Source: Streptomyces sp. NRRL F-5630 (lineage in GTDB: Bacteria; Actinomycetota; Actinomycetes; Streptomycetales; Streptomycetaceae). Taken from it: 64,000 nucleotides of DNA. Shown piece after piece: positions 1 through 7,800 of this stretch. The notes under the pieces are model-generated. The model searched no databases. It worked only from the letters and a program-made list of their open reading frames with translations, and was not told where the DNA came from. The position numbers and the translations under genes were made by a program. The stretch spans positions 124,001-188,000 of the forward strand of contig NZ_JOGO01000016.1 of the NCBI RefSeq assembly GCF_000719475.1. Direction: 5' to 3'. Every line of letters starts with the position of its first letter. Position 1 is the first letter of the stretch.

Positions 1-217
1 TGTGGCGCGCCGCGGCGTCCAGGAGCGGGCCGATGGCGGTCCATCCGGCCTCGTCGAGCGTGATGCCGATGCGGTCCGGCGCGTGGCGCAGGTGGCGGGA
101 GAGGAAGCGGGAAAGGGCGACGAGACCGCGGTCGAGGGCGTCCTCGGGCACGCCTTCACTGGCGGGCCCTGTCGTGCCCGTCTTCGGCGATTCGTTCGGT
201 AAGCGCTTCTCGCTCAT
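1..217 (-). CDS. kptA: RNA 2'-phosphotransferase (KptA/Tpt1), N-terminal part, cut by window edge
   Basis: Reading leftwards from an ATG at 217, the first 72 codons contain ALSRFLSRHLRHAPDRIGIT followed by LDEAGW, the typical N-terminal block of the Tpt1/KptA family. This family transfers an RNA 2'-phosphate to NAD. The rest of the gene lies outside the window. Codon 6 is TTA, the rare leucine codon read by bldA tRNA in Streptomyces. I found no other in-frame TTA in the window's genes. No clear Shine-Dalgarno sequence precedes the ATG. A GTG about 22 codons further in would also give a family-like start and would exclude the TTA. The family call is good; the start is uncertain. Confidence 0.8.
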   Translation of the reverse strand, partial: MSEKRLPNESPKTGTTGPASEGVPEDALDRGLVALSRFLSRHLRHAPDRIGITLDEAGWTAIGPLLDAAARH

Positions 218-288
218 GCGTATCAGCAGACCATCGGATCAGTAAGATCGCACCGCGTTTTTGCCTCACTCGTATGGCTGAACAGGTT

Positions 289-342
289 TGATCCACAAGC
301 AACTCGACTTATCCACAGGGATATTGGCGCTTCTGTGGATAA
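289..342. promoter_or_regulatory. Small DnaA-box group between kptA and the epoxide hydrolase gene
   Basis: Two exact TTATCCACA boxes face each other, at 309-317 on the plus strand and 334-342 on the minus strand. A weaker match, TGATCCACA, sits at 289-297. They fill the 237 bp between the kptA start and the hydrolase stop codon. High-affinity DnaA boxes outside oriC are known in Streptomyces; binding here is inferred from sequence only. Confidence 0.6.
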
Positions 343-454
343 CTGGCCTGCGATATGTGGCACTTGTCCAATTGCGCGCTCGCGGTGCGCGGTTGTGTGA
401 TGCGCCATCAACAGGCTGTGGGAACAGGCGCCTTGACGTCCTGGCCCGCCCTCC

Positions 455-1684
455 TCACTCCGTGTGCTCCCTCAACTCATCGCGCTCCGAGACGAAATCG
501 GCGATCCATCCGGCGAGCAGCTTCGGCTGTGAGCGCGGCAGCCAGTGCTTCGCGGGGACAGCGCGGCGGCGCAGCCCGCGCGGGGTCCAGTCCCCGACCT
601 TGTCGTAGAGGTAGGGGGAGAGGAAGGCGTCGCGCGTGGGGACGACGAGCTGCACGGGGATGTGGGCGAAGGCGTCCGGGCGCGGCCTGCGCAGCCGGGG
701 AAGGATGTTGTCGCGGTAGAGCCAGGCGCCGTTCGCCGCGTCGGAGGGGAGCGAGGCGGTCGGGTACGTGGTCGAAGCGAGCTTCTCGGTACGGCGCAGC
801 AGGCGCGGCCAGGCCCGGCCGAGCGGCCCGCGCCAGGCGAGTTCGGGCAGGCGGGGCAGGTGGAGAGCGCCGATGTACCAGGACTTGAGGCCCTGGTCGA
901 CGAGTTGGAGCAGTCCCTCGGGGCTCGGGTGCTTGCCGCGCGCGGCGTACCAGTGGCCGAGGTGGTCGAGCGAGGGCCCGGAGATCGACGTGAACGAGGC
1001 GATCCTGCCCTGCGTACGGCCCACGGTGGCGAACTCCCAGCCCTGCACGGAGCCCCAGTCGTGGCCGACCAGGTGCACGGGTCGCGTGGGGCTCACCGCG
1101 TGCGCGACGGCGAGGAAGTCGTCGGTGAGCTTCGGCAGCGTGAAACCGCCGCGCAGGGGCAGCGGTGCGCTGGAGCCGCCGTGTCCGCGCACGTCGTAGG
1201 TGACCACGTGGAAGCGGTCCGCGAGATGGTCCGCGACCTCCTCCCAGACCTCCTGCGAGTCCGGGTAGCCGTGCACGAGCAGCACGGTGGGCCGCGCCGC
1301 GTCCCCGCGTTCGAGCACCCGCAGCCGCACGCCGCCGGTCTCCACCCAGCGCTCGCGGACGCCGGTGGGCGGCACGGACGCCTCGCCCTCGCGGTCCGGG
1401 CCGGCGCCGGTGCGGGTACGGTCCCCGGAGTCGGCGTGGGTACGGTCCCCGGCACCGGCCCGGCTCGCACGGTCCGGGCCGCCCGCCCCGCCCGTACGGT
1501 CCGCCGAACCCTCAGCCGCGCCCGCGCCGCCCGTACGGTCCGCCGCGCCCGCCCCGCCCGTACGGTCCGCCGCGCCGTCAGCCGCCCCCGCGCCGCCCGC
1601 CTCAGCCGTTGCGCCCACGTCCGCCGCCTCACCCGCGGCGCCGTCGCCCCGCCCCGTACCCTCTTCCGCTCGTCGTTCAGGCAC
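455..1684 (-). CDS. EphD-like alpha/beta hydrolase (probable epoxide hydrolase)
   Basis: The last ~300 residues form an alpha/beta-hydrolase domain. It shows the oxyanion-hole motif HGYPDSQEVW, the nucleophile elbow LVGHDWGS with Asp as nucleophile (as in epoxide hydrolases and dehalogenases), a later acidic residue in PTRDAFL and a catalytic His in AKHWLPRS. EphD proteins usually carry a short-chain dehydrogenase domain after this; here the protein stops shortly after the hydrolase fold. The first ~100 residues are Ala/Gly/Asp-rich with repeats of the type DRTGGAGAA and may be linker or untranslated DNA. I chose the GTG at 1684, preceded by GGGGGCAGG. A GTG at 1375 after GGGCGAGG would give a normal ~306-residue hydrolase, and a TTG at 1744 is also possible. 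The substrate cannot be told. Confidence 0.75.
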   Translation of the reverse strand: MPERRAEEGTGRGDGAAGEAADVGATAEAGGAGAADGAADRTGGAGAADRTGGAGAAEGSADRTGGAGGPDRASRAGAGDRTHADSGDRTRTGAGPDREGEASVPPTGVRERWVETGGVRLRVLERGDAARPTVLLVHGYPDSQEVWEEVADHLADRFHVVTYDVRGHGGSSAPLPLRGGFTLPKLTDDFLAVAHAVSPTRPVHLVGHDWGSVQGWEFATVGRTQGRIASFTSISGPSLDHLGHWYAARGKHPSPEGLLQLVDQGLKSWYIGALHLPRLPELAWRGPLGRAWPRLLRRTEKLASTTYPTASLPSDAANGAWLYRDNILPRLRRPRPDAFAHIPVQLVVPTRDAFLSPYLYDKVGDWTPRGLRRRAVPAKHWLPRSQPKLLAGWIADFVSERDELREHTE

Positions 1685-1930
1685 CCTGCCCCCTGTCCGT
1701 CCGGCGGACCCGTGCGGGTCCGGCTCCGGTGACGACCGTCGCAACCCCGTGCCGTCCGCGTCAAGACCCAGGTGTTACCCCGGGAAACCCCGAGGGAGCT
1801 GCGGAAACCTTCCTTCACAGGTGCGACGGGGGCGAAACCGCAGGCCGGGAGCGGTCGCCTCCGCCCTGACCCCGCAGGACCCTTAGGGGGCCCGTAGTAC
1901 CCGAGAGGGAGCCGAAGACCAATCCACAGG

Positions 1931-1962
1931 TTGACGACGCGTGGGGGCCGGGCCACTAGCGT
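1931..1962 (+). promoter_or_regulatory. Putative promoter for the ABC operon, suggesting a leaderless start
   Basis: TTGACG (1931-1936) resembles a -35 box. TAGCGT (1957-1962) lies 7 bp before the GTG start at 1970, so transcription would begin at or next to the start codon. The 20-bp spacer is longer than usual, so only the -10/leaderless part is reasonably supported. No Shine-Dalgarno precedes GTG 1970, which fits. Confidence 0.35.
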
Positions 1963-1969
1963 CTTCGCT

Positions 1970-3028
1970 GTGACTGTGATCGCGACCGAAAGCCTGAGCA
2001 AGCGGTACCCCAAGGTGACCGCACTCGACCGGCTCACCGTGGAGGTCGGGCCCGGGGTGACCGGGCTCGTCGGCTCCAACGGGGCCGGTAAATCCACCCT
2101 GATCAAGATCCTCCTCGGCCTGTCCCCGGCCACCGAGGGTCGTGCCGCCGTGCTCGGACTCGATGTCGCGAGCCAGGGCGGTGAGATCCGCCGCCGCGTC
2201 GGCTACATGCCGGAGCACGACTGCCTGCCGCCCGACGTCTCGGCGACCGAGTTCGTCGTCCACATGGCGCGCATGGCGGGGCTCCCCGCCACCGCCGCGC
2301 GCGAGCGCACGGCCGACACCCTGCGCCACGTCGGCCTCTACGAAGAGCGCTACCGCCCCATGGGCGGCTACTCGACGGGCATGAAGCAGCGCGTCAAGCT
2401 CGCGCAGGCCCTCGTGCACGACCCCGAACTCGTCTTCCTCGACGAGCCGACCAACGGGCTCGACCCCGTCGGCAGGGACGACATGCTCGGCCTCATCCGC
2501 CGTGTGCACGCCGATTTCGGCATCTCCGTCCTCGTCACCTCGCACCTGCTCGGCGAACTGGAGCGCACGTGCGACCACGTCGTCGTGATCGACGGCGGCA
2601 CCCTGCTGCGCTCCAGCTCCACGAGCGACTTCACGCAGACCACGACGACCCTGGCCGTCGAGGTCACCGACTCCGAGGCGCACCCGGACGGCACCAAGGC
2701 GCTGCGCGAGGCCCTCGCCGCCGCCGGGATCGCCCTCGCCGAGGGGCCCGCGGAGCAGGGCCTGCCGGGCGCGGGCCACATCCTGCTCCTGGAGGCCGCG
2801 GGCGAGCAGACGTACGACCTCGTCCGCGACACCGTCGCCGACCTCGGTCTCGGCCTCGTCCGCATGGAACAGCGCCGCCACCACATCGCCGAGGTCTTCC
2901 GCTCCGGGGCGCCCGCCGCCACCGGGGCGCCGGACCGCGGCGCCCCCGCACTGCCCCAGCCCACCGGGTCCTCCCCGTCCGCCGCCGCAGCCGCCGGCCC
3001 GTCCCCGCAGGAGGTGCGGAACCGATGA
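1970..3028 (+). CDS. ABC transporter ATPase (first pair)
   Basis: This ~352-residue cytoplasmic nucleotide-binding subunit drives an ABC-2 type exporter. Walker A is GSNGAGKST at about residues 35-43, the signature region reads YSTGMKQRVKLAQAL, Walker B is LVFLDEPTNGLDP and the H-loop is TSHLL. The signature differs from LSGGQ, as is usual in this exporter group. The final ~40 residues are Ala/Pro-rich. GTG 1970 starts the ATESLSKRYP beta strand at the expected distance from Walker A; GTG 1976 is the alternative. It heads a four-gene operon: its stop overlaps the next ATG by ATGA. The substrate is unknown. The set corresponds from memory to an ABC pair group next to serS in S. coelicolor. Confidence 0.9.
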   Translation: MTVIATESLSKRYPKVTALDRLTVEVGPGVTGLVGSNGAGKSTLIKILLGLSPATEGRAAVLGLDVASQGGEIRRRVGYMPEHDCLPPDVSATEFVVHMARMAGLPATAARERTADTLRHVGLYEERYRPMGGYSTGMKQRVKLAQALVHDPELVFLDEPTNGLDPVGRDDMLGLIRRVHADFGISVLVTSHLLGELERTCDHVVVIDGGTLLRSSSTSDFTQTTTTLAVEVTDSEAHPDGTKALREALAAAGIALAEGPAEQGLPGAGHILLLEAAGEQTYDLVRDTVADLGLGLVRMEQRRHHIAEVFRSGAPAATGAPDRGAPALPQPTGSSPSAAAAAGPSPQEVRNR

Positions 3029-3912
3029 CAAGCCCCGCCGGGTCCTCGACGATCCACGACATCGGCTACCGCCACTACGACGGCCCCCGCCTGGGCCGCA
3101 CCGCCATCCGCCGCGCGCTCTACGCGCAGTCCCTGCGCGGCAGCTTCGGCCTCGGCCGTGCCGCGAAGTCCAAGGTGCTGCCCCTCCTGCTCTTCGGCGT
3201 CATGGTCCTCGTCGCCGGCATCATCGCGGCCGTCACCATCCAGGCGAAGCTCACGGACCTGCCGCTCGACTACACGCGGTACGCGATCATCATGCAGGCG
3301 ATCATCGGCCTCTTCCTCGCCGCCCAGGCACCCCAGGCCGTCTCGCACGACCTGCGGTTCAGGACGATGCCGCTCTACTTCTCCCGCCCCCTGGAGGCCG
3401 CGGACTACGTGGGCGCGAAGTTCGCCGCGACGGCGACCGCCCTCTTCGTCCTCACCGGCACCCCGCTGCTCGTGATGTACATCGGGGCGCTCCTCGCCAA
3501 ATTCGACGTCGCGGAGCACACCAAGGGCTTCGCACAGGGACTGGTCTCCGTGGCGCTCCTCTCGCTCCTGTTCGCCGGTATCGGGCTCGTCGTCTCCGCC
3601 ATCACCCCACGCCGCGGCTTCGGTGTCGCCGCCGTCATCGCCGTCTTCACCATCAGCTACGGCGCCGTGAGCACCCTCCAGGGCATCGCCTACACGCAGA
3701 GCAGCGGCAGTGCCGTCTCCTGGCTCGGGCTCTTCTCGCCCATCACGCTCATCGACGGAGTGCAGACCGCCTTCCTCGGCGCCACCCCGGCCTGGCCGGG
3801 CGGAGAGGACCTCTCGGTCGCGCAGGGCCTCGTCTTCCTGCTCCTGGTCCTCGGCCTCGTCGCCGGCTGCTACTCGCTCCTGCTGCGCCGCTACCGAAAG
3901 GCCGTGCTGTGA
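3025..3912 (+). CDS. ABC-2 type transporter permease (first pair)
   Basis: This 295-residue integral membrane protein has about six hydrophobic segments, for example LPLLLFGVMVLVAGIIAAV near residue 55 and LVFLLLVLGLVAGCYSLLL at the C-terminus. The segment QAPQAVSHDLRF followed by MPLYFSRPLE is typical of ABC-2 permeases: a cytosolic loop before the third helix that contacts the ATPase. The ATG at 3025 overlaps the stop of the preceding ATPase gene and follows AGGAGG at about 3009-3015. Its own stop overlaps the GTG of the second ATPase gene. Translational coupling through the operon points to a fixed stoichiometry. No substrate-specific feature is visible. Confidence 0.88.
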   Translation: MTSPAGSSTIHDIGYRHYDGPRLGRTAIRRALYAQSLRGSFGLGRAAKSKVLPLLLFGVMVLVAGIIAAVTIQAKLTDLPLDYTRYAIIMQAIIGLFLAAQAPQAVSHDLRFRTMPLYFSRPLEAADYVGAKFAATATALFVLTGTPLLVMYIGALLAKFDVAEHTKGFAQGLVSVALLSLLFAGIGLVVSAITPRRGFGVAAVIAVFTISYGAVSTLQGIAYTQSSGSAVSWLGLFSPITLIDGVQTAFLGATPAWPGGEDLSVAQGLVFLLLVLGLVAGCYSLLLRRYRKAVL

Positions 3913-4820
3913 CCACCCTCCACCTCGACCACACCTCGCGCTGGTTCGGCAACGTGGTCGCCGTCAACGACGTCTCGATGACCGTCGGCCCCGGCGTCAC
4001 CGGGCTGCTCGGGCCCAACGGCGCGGGGAAATCGACCCTCATCAACATGATGGCGGGCTTCCTCGCCCCCTCGGGCGGCACCGTCACCCTCGACGGCACG
4101 CCGATCTGGCGCAACGAGGAGAGCTACCGCGCGATCGGTCTCGTCCCCGAGCGCGAGGGCATGTACGACTTCCTCACAGGGCGCGAATTCGTCGTCGCCA
4201 ATGCCGAGTTGCACGGGCTCGACGACAAGGCGGCGACGAAGGCGCTCGCCACGGTCGAGATGGAGTACGCGCAGGACCGCAAGATCTCCACGTACAGCAA
4301 GGGGATGCGCCAGCGCGTCAAGATGGCGTCGGCGCTCGTGCACGAGCCGTCCGTGCTGCTGCTCGACGAGCCCTTCAACGGGATGGACCCGCGCCAGCGG
4401 ATGCAGCTCATGGACCTGCTCCGGCGCATGGGCGACGAGGGCAGGACCGTGCTCTTCTCCTCGCACATCCTGGAGGAGGTCGAGCAACTCGCCTCGCACA
4501 TCGAGGTGATCGTCGCCGGGCGGCACGCGGCGAGCGGCGATTTCCGCCGTATCCGCCGCCTGATGACCGACCGGCCGCACCGCTACCTCGTGCGCTCCAG
4601 CGACGACCGGGCGCTCGCCGCCGCGCTCATCGCCGACCCGTCGACCGCCGGTATCGAGGTCGACCTCAAGGAGGACGCGCTGCTCGTCCAGGCCGTGGAC
4701 TTCGCCCGCTTCACCACGCTGCTCCCGCAGGTCGCCCGCGCGGGCGGCATCCGCCTGCTCACCGTCTCGCCGTCCGACGAGTCGCTGGAATCCGTCTTCT
4801 CCTACCTCGTCGCGGCCTAG
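3909..4820 (+). CDS. ABC transporter ATPase (second pair)
   Basis: This 303-residue ATPase has Walker A GPNGAGKST near residues 37-45, signature YSKGMRQRVKMASAL, Walker B VLLLDEPFNGMDP and H-loop SSHILEE. The C-terminal ~75 residues form the small mixed domain typical of exporters of this group (RYLVRSSDDRALAA onward). The GTG start at 3909 overlaps the permease stop (GTGA), so translation is probably coupled. Two ATPase-permease pairs in one operon may form two homologous exporters or one heteromeric transporter; sequence alone does not decide. Confidence 0.9.
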   Translation: MTTLHLDHTSRWFGNVVAVNDVSMTVGPGVTGLLGPNGAGKSTLINMMAGFLAPSGGTVTLDGTPIWRNEESYRAIGLVPEREGMYDFLTGREFVVANAELHGLDDKAATKALATVEMEYAQDRKISTYSKGMRQRVKMASALVHEPSVLLLDEPFNGMDPRQRMQLMDLLRRMGDEGRTVLFSSHILEEVEQLASHIEVIVAGRHAASGDFRRIRRLMTDRPHRYLVRSSDDRALAAALIADPSTAGIEVDLKEDALLVQAVDFARFTTLLPQVARAGGIRLLTVSPSDESLESVFSYLVAA

Positions 4821-4838
4821 CGGGCCGGAAGGAGTCCG

Positions 4839-5564
4839 ATGTACCACCCCACCGTCGCCCGGCTCACCTACCGGGCACTGCTCGGCCGCCGCCGCGCGCT
4901 CATCCTCTTCGTCCTGCCCGTCCTCCTCCTCGTCATCGCCGTCTTCACCCGCGTCCTCGCCGGGGCCGACAACAGCACGGCGGGCAACGTCCTCGGGGGC
5001 TTCGCGCTCGCCACGATGGTCCCGATCATCGGCGTCATCGCGGGTACGGGCGCGATCGGCCCCGAGATCGACGACGGCTCCGTGCTCTACCTGCTCGCCA
5101 AGCCGGTGAAGCGGCCGACGATCATCTTCACGAAGCTGATCGTCGCGATCGCCGTGACCATGGCCTTCGCCGCGGTGCCCACGCTCATCGCCGGTCTCAT
5201 CCTCAACGGCAACGGCCAGCAACTCGCCGTCGCCTACACCGTCGCCGCGCTCGTCGCCTCCATCGCCTACGCGGCGATCTTCCTCCTCCTCGGCACGATC
5301 ACCCGGCACGCGGTGATCGCCGGGCTCGTCTACGCGCTGGTCTGGGAGGCCCTCTTCGGCTCCTTCGTCGCCGGGGCGCGGACGCTCAGCGTGCAGCAGT
5401 GGGCGCTCGCGCTCGCTGAGAAGGTCGTGGGACGACCGGACCTGGTCAGCTCCGACGTGAGCCTGCCGGTGGGCATCGTGCTCCTCGTCGCGGTGACGGT
5501 GCTCGCCACCTGGTACGCCGGTCAGAAGCTGCGCAGCCTGAAGCTCGCGGCGGGGGAGGAGTAG
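4839..5564 (+). CDS. ABC transporter permease (second pair)
   Basis: This 241-residue membrane protein of the ABC-2 family has six hydrophobic stretches, such as ALILFVLPVLLLVIAVF near the N-terminus and VGIVLLVAVTVLATWY near the end. The loop GPEIDDGSVLYLLAKPVKR is characteristic of permeases paired with this type of ATPase. The ATG at 4839 follows GGAAGGAG with good spacing, 18 bp after the upstream stop. It is the last gene of the operon. The following 300 bp contain no gene and I saw no strong hairpin directly after the stop. Confidence 0.88.
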   Translation: MYHPTVARLTYRALLGRRRALILFVLPVLLLVIAVFTRVLAGADNSTAGNVLGGFALATMVPIIGVIAGTGAIGPEIDDGSVLYLLAKPVKRPTIIFTKLIVAIAVTMAFAAVPTLIAGLILNGNGQQLAVAYTVAALVASIAYAAIFLLLGTITRHAVIAGLVYALVWEALFGSFVAGARTLSVQQWALALAEKVVGRPDLVSSDVSLPVGIVLLVAVTVLATWYAGQKLRSLKLAAGEE

Positions 5565-5872
5565 CGGGCTCCAGCGGGCTGCTCCGGGGCGGCGCGCGGG
5601 TGGCCAGGGGCTCGTGCGGGGCGGACGTGCCGGGGGCGGGTGCTCCGGCTTCGCGCGGGGCGGGCGGGCCGCGTGCGGGCGCCTCGGAGGCTCGTGCGGG
5701 GCACTCCGGCTGCTCGCGCCGCCTGCCCGGCTGCTCGCGCAGGCGGACCCGGGCGCGGGCGCGGCGCACGGTGCTTCCCGGAGGGGGTTCGGGAGGCCGG
5801 GGTGGTGCTCCGGGGTACTCACGCCGTTTTGATGTCGTGCGCGCGACACTGGAGGAGAAGGGACGGATCGGT
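5565..5872. other. Intergenic stretch, no gene seen
   Basis: About 300 bp of extremely G-rich DNA downstream of the ABC operon. Open frames exist on both strands but lack start signals and recognisable products. Just before the micro-ORF at 5873, TGTCGTGCGCGCGACA (5-bp arms) lies within about 5833-5850 and could be part of a regulatory region. Confidence 0.5.
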
Positions 5873-5944
5873 ATGAAGTGTGCCCAATGCACTCATCGTG
5901 CCGGGCCCGTGCAGACGACCCGCCGCCGGTCCCCGGACTCGTGA
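5873..5944 (+). CDS. CXXC micro-ORF (23 codons) directly upstream of the acidic hypothetical gene
   Basis: ATG at 5873 follows a purine-rich stretch (GGAGGAGAAGGGA) that makes a good ribosome binding site. It encodes MKCAQCTHRAGPVQTTRRR plus SPDS and stops at TGA 5942-5944. The stop is embedded in the GTGAGGAGCG sequence that forms the ribosome binding site of the next gene (start 5957), so the two frames look translationally linked. The CXXC pair suggests a metal- or thiol-reactive leader peptide. I do not recognise a family; it may only be a regulatory leader. Confidence 0.45.
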   Translation: MKCAQCTHRAGPVQTTRRRSPDS

Positions 5945-5956
5945 GGAGCGGAACCC

Positions 5957-6406
5957 ATGACCGGACACGACAGCCCACCCCCGGAACAGCCGGACCGCTC
6001 GGCCCGCCCTGAGGCGGAGGACCGCGGGGACGCGGAGACGGGTTCCGGTGCGGAGGGGAAGGCCACTGATCCCCGTACGGGTACGGGGGTGGACGGCTCC
6101 GGAGCGGGCGACGGGCGCGAGGGAACCGGGGCCCGCGAGGCCCGGACCGGTGACGGGGAAGCGGAAGCCGAAGAAGGCGCGGACGAGGGCGGGGACTGGG
6201 ACGACGTGGAGTTCGACATGGACTTCATCCGGGCCGCGGGCACCGCGGAACCCTCTGCGCGGGCGCGGATGCTCGCCGCCCGCTGGCGCGAGGAGGGCGG
6301 CCCGCCGTCGCCTCAGCCGTGGCGTGCCGACGAGCCCCCGGCCGGCTGGTTCTTCAGCCGCTCCCGGCGGGCGCGGAGGCGGAGGAAGCGGCGCGGGGAC
6401 GGCTGA
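5957..6406 (+). CDS. Hypothetical acidic protein with basic C-terminus
   Basis: 149 residues. The first ~85 are Glu/Asp/Gly-rich and low complexity, ending in DWDDVEFDMDFIRAAGTAE. A more ordered block follows (ARARMLAARWREEGG, then WRADEPPAGWFFSRSRR). The protein ends in a strongly basic tail, RRARRRRKRRGDG. There is no signal peptide or transmembrane segment. GAGGAG at 5943-5948 precedes the ATG. The conserved-looking region is the second half, so the acidic N-terminus is probably disordered. I know of no function. The charge segregation would suit a nucleic-acid or protein-binding role, but that is inference. Confidence 0.7.
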   Translation: MTGHDSPPPEQPDRSARPEAEDRGDAETGSGAEGKATDPRTGTGVDGSGAGDGREGTGAREARTGDGEAEAEEGADEGGDWDDVEFDMDFIRAAGTAEPSARARMLAARWREEGGPPSPQPWRADEPPAGWFFSRSRRARRRRKRRGDG

Positions 6407-6891
6407 GCCGACGCGGATGACGCTCTCTCCCCGCCCGGGGAAACCGCTCATCCTCCCGCCCGGGACTTCAGGCCGTGCCCGGCGCCGTCGTCGGAGTTCT
6501 CCGACCGGGGCGGGAAGGCAGCCGAAACGTAATGAAAAAGACCTGGCGCGGGCGGGCGGGGGCGGGCAGAGTTGTGCGTGCCGGACCCCTCACCCGAGTC
6601 CGGTCTCCACGGGGAGTGGAACGTGGCGCGGACCTCCGCGTCCCCCACGCTCCCGAAGGGCGGACCCTCGCGTCCGAGCAGCTCCGGAGTCGACCACCTC
6701 CGCTCCGTCGAGCTCCGCGCGACCCGCCCGGGGCGGTCTTGGTGCGCTTGTCGCCCCGGACCGCCCACCCCCTGGGGTTGACCCGTACGCCACACCCGCC
6801 CGCGGCGTACGGGTGTGCCCAAAACCGCGCGCGACCCCAGACGGCCCGCGCCCGCCGCAAGCCCCGGCTCAGGCCCTCGGCCGCCGCGCTC
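6407..6891. other. Intergenic stretch between convergent genes
   Basis: 485 bp between the acidic hypothetical gene (plus strand) and the HAD gene (minus strand). I see no gene. The clear element is the hairpin at 6781-6814. The remainder includes one A-rich patch near 6530-6540 (aatgaaaaag) with no evident role. Confidence 0.5.
6781..6814. terminator. Perfect 11-bp hairpin between convergent genes
   Basis: ACCCGTACGCC (6781-6791) and GGCGTACGGGT (6804-6814) are exact reverse complements with a 12-nt loop. It lies downstream of both flanking genes, so a bidirectional terminator is the simplest reading. There is no T-tract, as is common in Streptomyces. An operator role is possible but less likely at a convergent junction. 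Confidence 0.6.
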
Positions 6892-7800
6892 TCACGCCCC
6901 GAGCAACCGCTCCAGCACCACGGCGATCCCGTCCGCGTCGTGGGACAGCGTGATCTCGTCGGCTACGGCCTTCAGGTCCTCGTGGGCGTCCGCCATGGCG
7001 ACGCCGTGGGTGGCCCAGCGGAACATCGGGATGTCGTTGGGCATGTCGCCGAAGGCGATCGTCTCGGACGCCTTGACGCCCAGACGGCGGGCGGCGAGAG
7101 AGAGGCCGGTGGCCTTGGTGAGACCGAGCGGCAGGAGTTCGACGATTCCCTCCCCGGCCATCACCACACCCACGAGCCGGCCCGCGATCTCGGCGGCCAC
7201 CGTGGCGAGGGCGTCGTCGCTCAGCTCGGGGTGCTGGATGTAGACCTTGTTGATCGGCTGGTCCCACAGCGCGGCGAAGCGCTCCGAGTCGTCGAGCCGG
7301 ATGGAGGTCAGGTCGCCCTCCTGGACCCGGTAGCCGGGTCCGGTGAGGACGTCGCCGTTCAGGCCGTCCCGGCTCACGGCGAGGGCGAGGGGTCCCGTGT
7401 GCTCCTCGATCAGCTCGATCGCCCGCCGGGCGAGCCCGCGCTCCAGCGTCACCGAGGTGAGCAGTCGCCCGCTCCCGGCGTCGTAGACCTGTGCGCCCTG
7501 CGCGCACACCGCGAGCCCCTGGTAGTCCAGCTCCTCCAGGACCTTCTTCGTCCACGGCACCGCGCGCCCCGTCACGATGATGTGCGGCGCGCCCGCCTCG
7601 GCCGCCGCGACGAGCGCGGCGCGCGTACGCGGCGAGACGGTGTCGTCGGAGCGCAGGAGCGTCCCGTCGAGGTCGGTGGCGACGAGCCTGTACGGGAAAC
7701 GGCCGGGCCCCCGGGCCTGCCCGGGCACGGCACCGGTCGCGGGCACCCCGCCCGTCACGAGGGGCGTCCCGTCCCCCGTACGAACGGACTCGGCGCTCAC
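6892..7800 (-). CDS. HAD-superfamily (Cof-type) phosphatase
   Basis: 302 residues with the four HAD motifs: DLDGTLL (motif I, nucleophile and acid/base Asp) near residue 35, IVTGR (motif II), Lys in LGLTKATGL (motif III) and [11 protein letters not shown] (motif IV). A large cap between motifs II and III ([20 protein letters not shown] onward) identifies the Cof/YbiV-like C2-cap group. These enzymes dephosphorylate sugar phosphates, nucleotides or flavin precursors; the substrate here is unknown. The GTG start at 7800 overlaps the serS stop codon (GTGA), so it is cotranslated with serS. It is the last gene of that unit. Confidence 0.87.
   Translation of the reverse strand: MSAESVRTGDGTPLVTGGVPATGAVPGQARGPGRFPYRLVATDLDGTLLRSDDTVSPRTRAALVAAAEAGAPHIIVTGRAVPWTKKVLEELDYQGLAVCAQGAQVYDAGSGRLLTSVTLERGLARRAIELIEEHTGPLALAVSRDGLNGDVLTGPGYRVQEGDLTSIRLDDSERFAALWDQPINKVYIQHPELSDDALATVAAEIAGRLVGVVMAGEGIVELLPLGLTKATGLSLAARRLGVKASETIAFGDMPNDIPMFRWATHGVAMADAHEDLKAVADEITLSHDADGIAVVLERLLGA

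Noticed and set aside
3891..5978. A 695-codon open frame on the minus strand over the second ABC pair
   Set aside because: It opposes two genes with intact Walker motifs and membrane helices. The product is Asp/Arg/Gly-rich and featureless.
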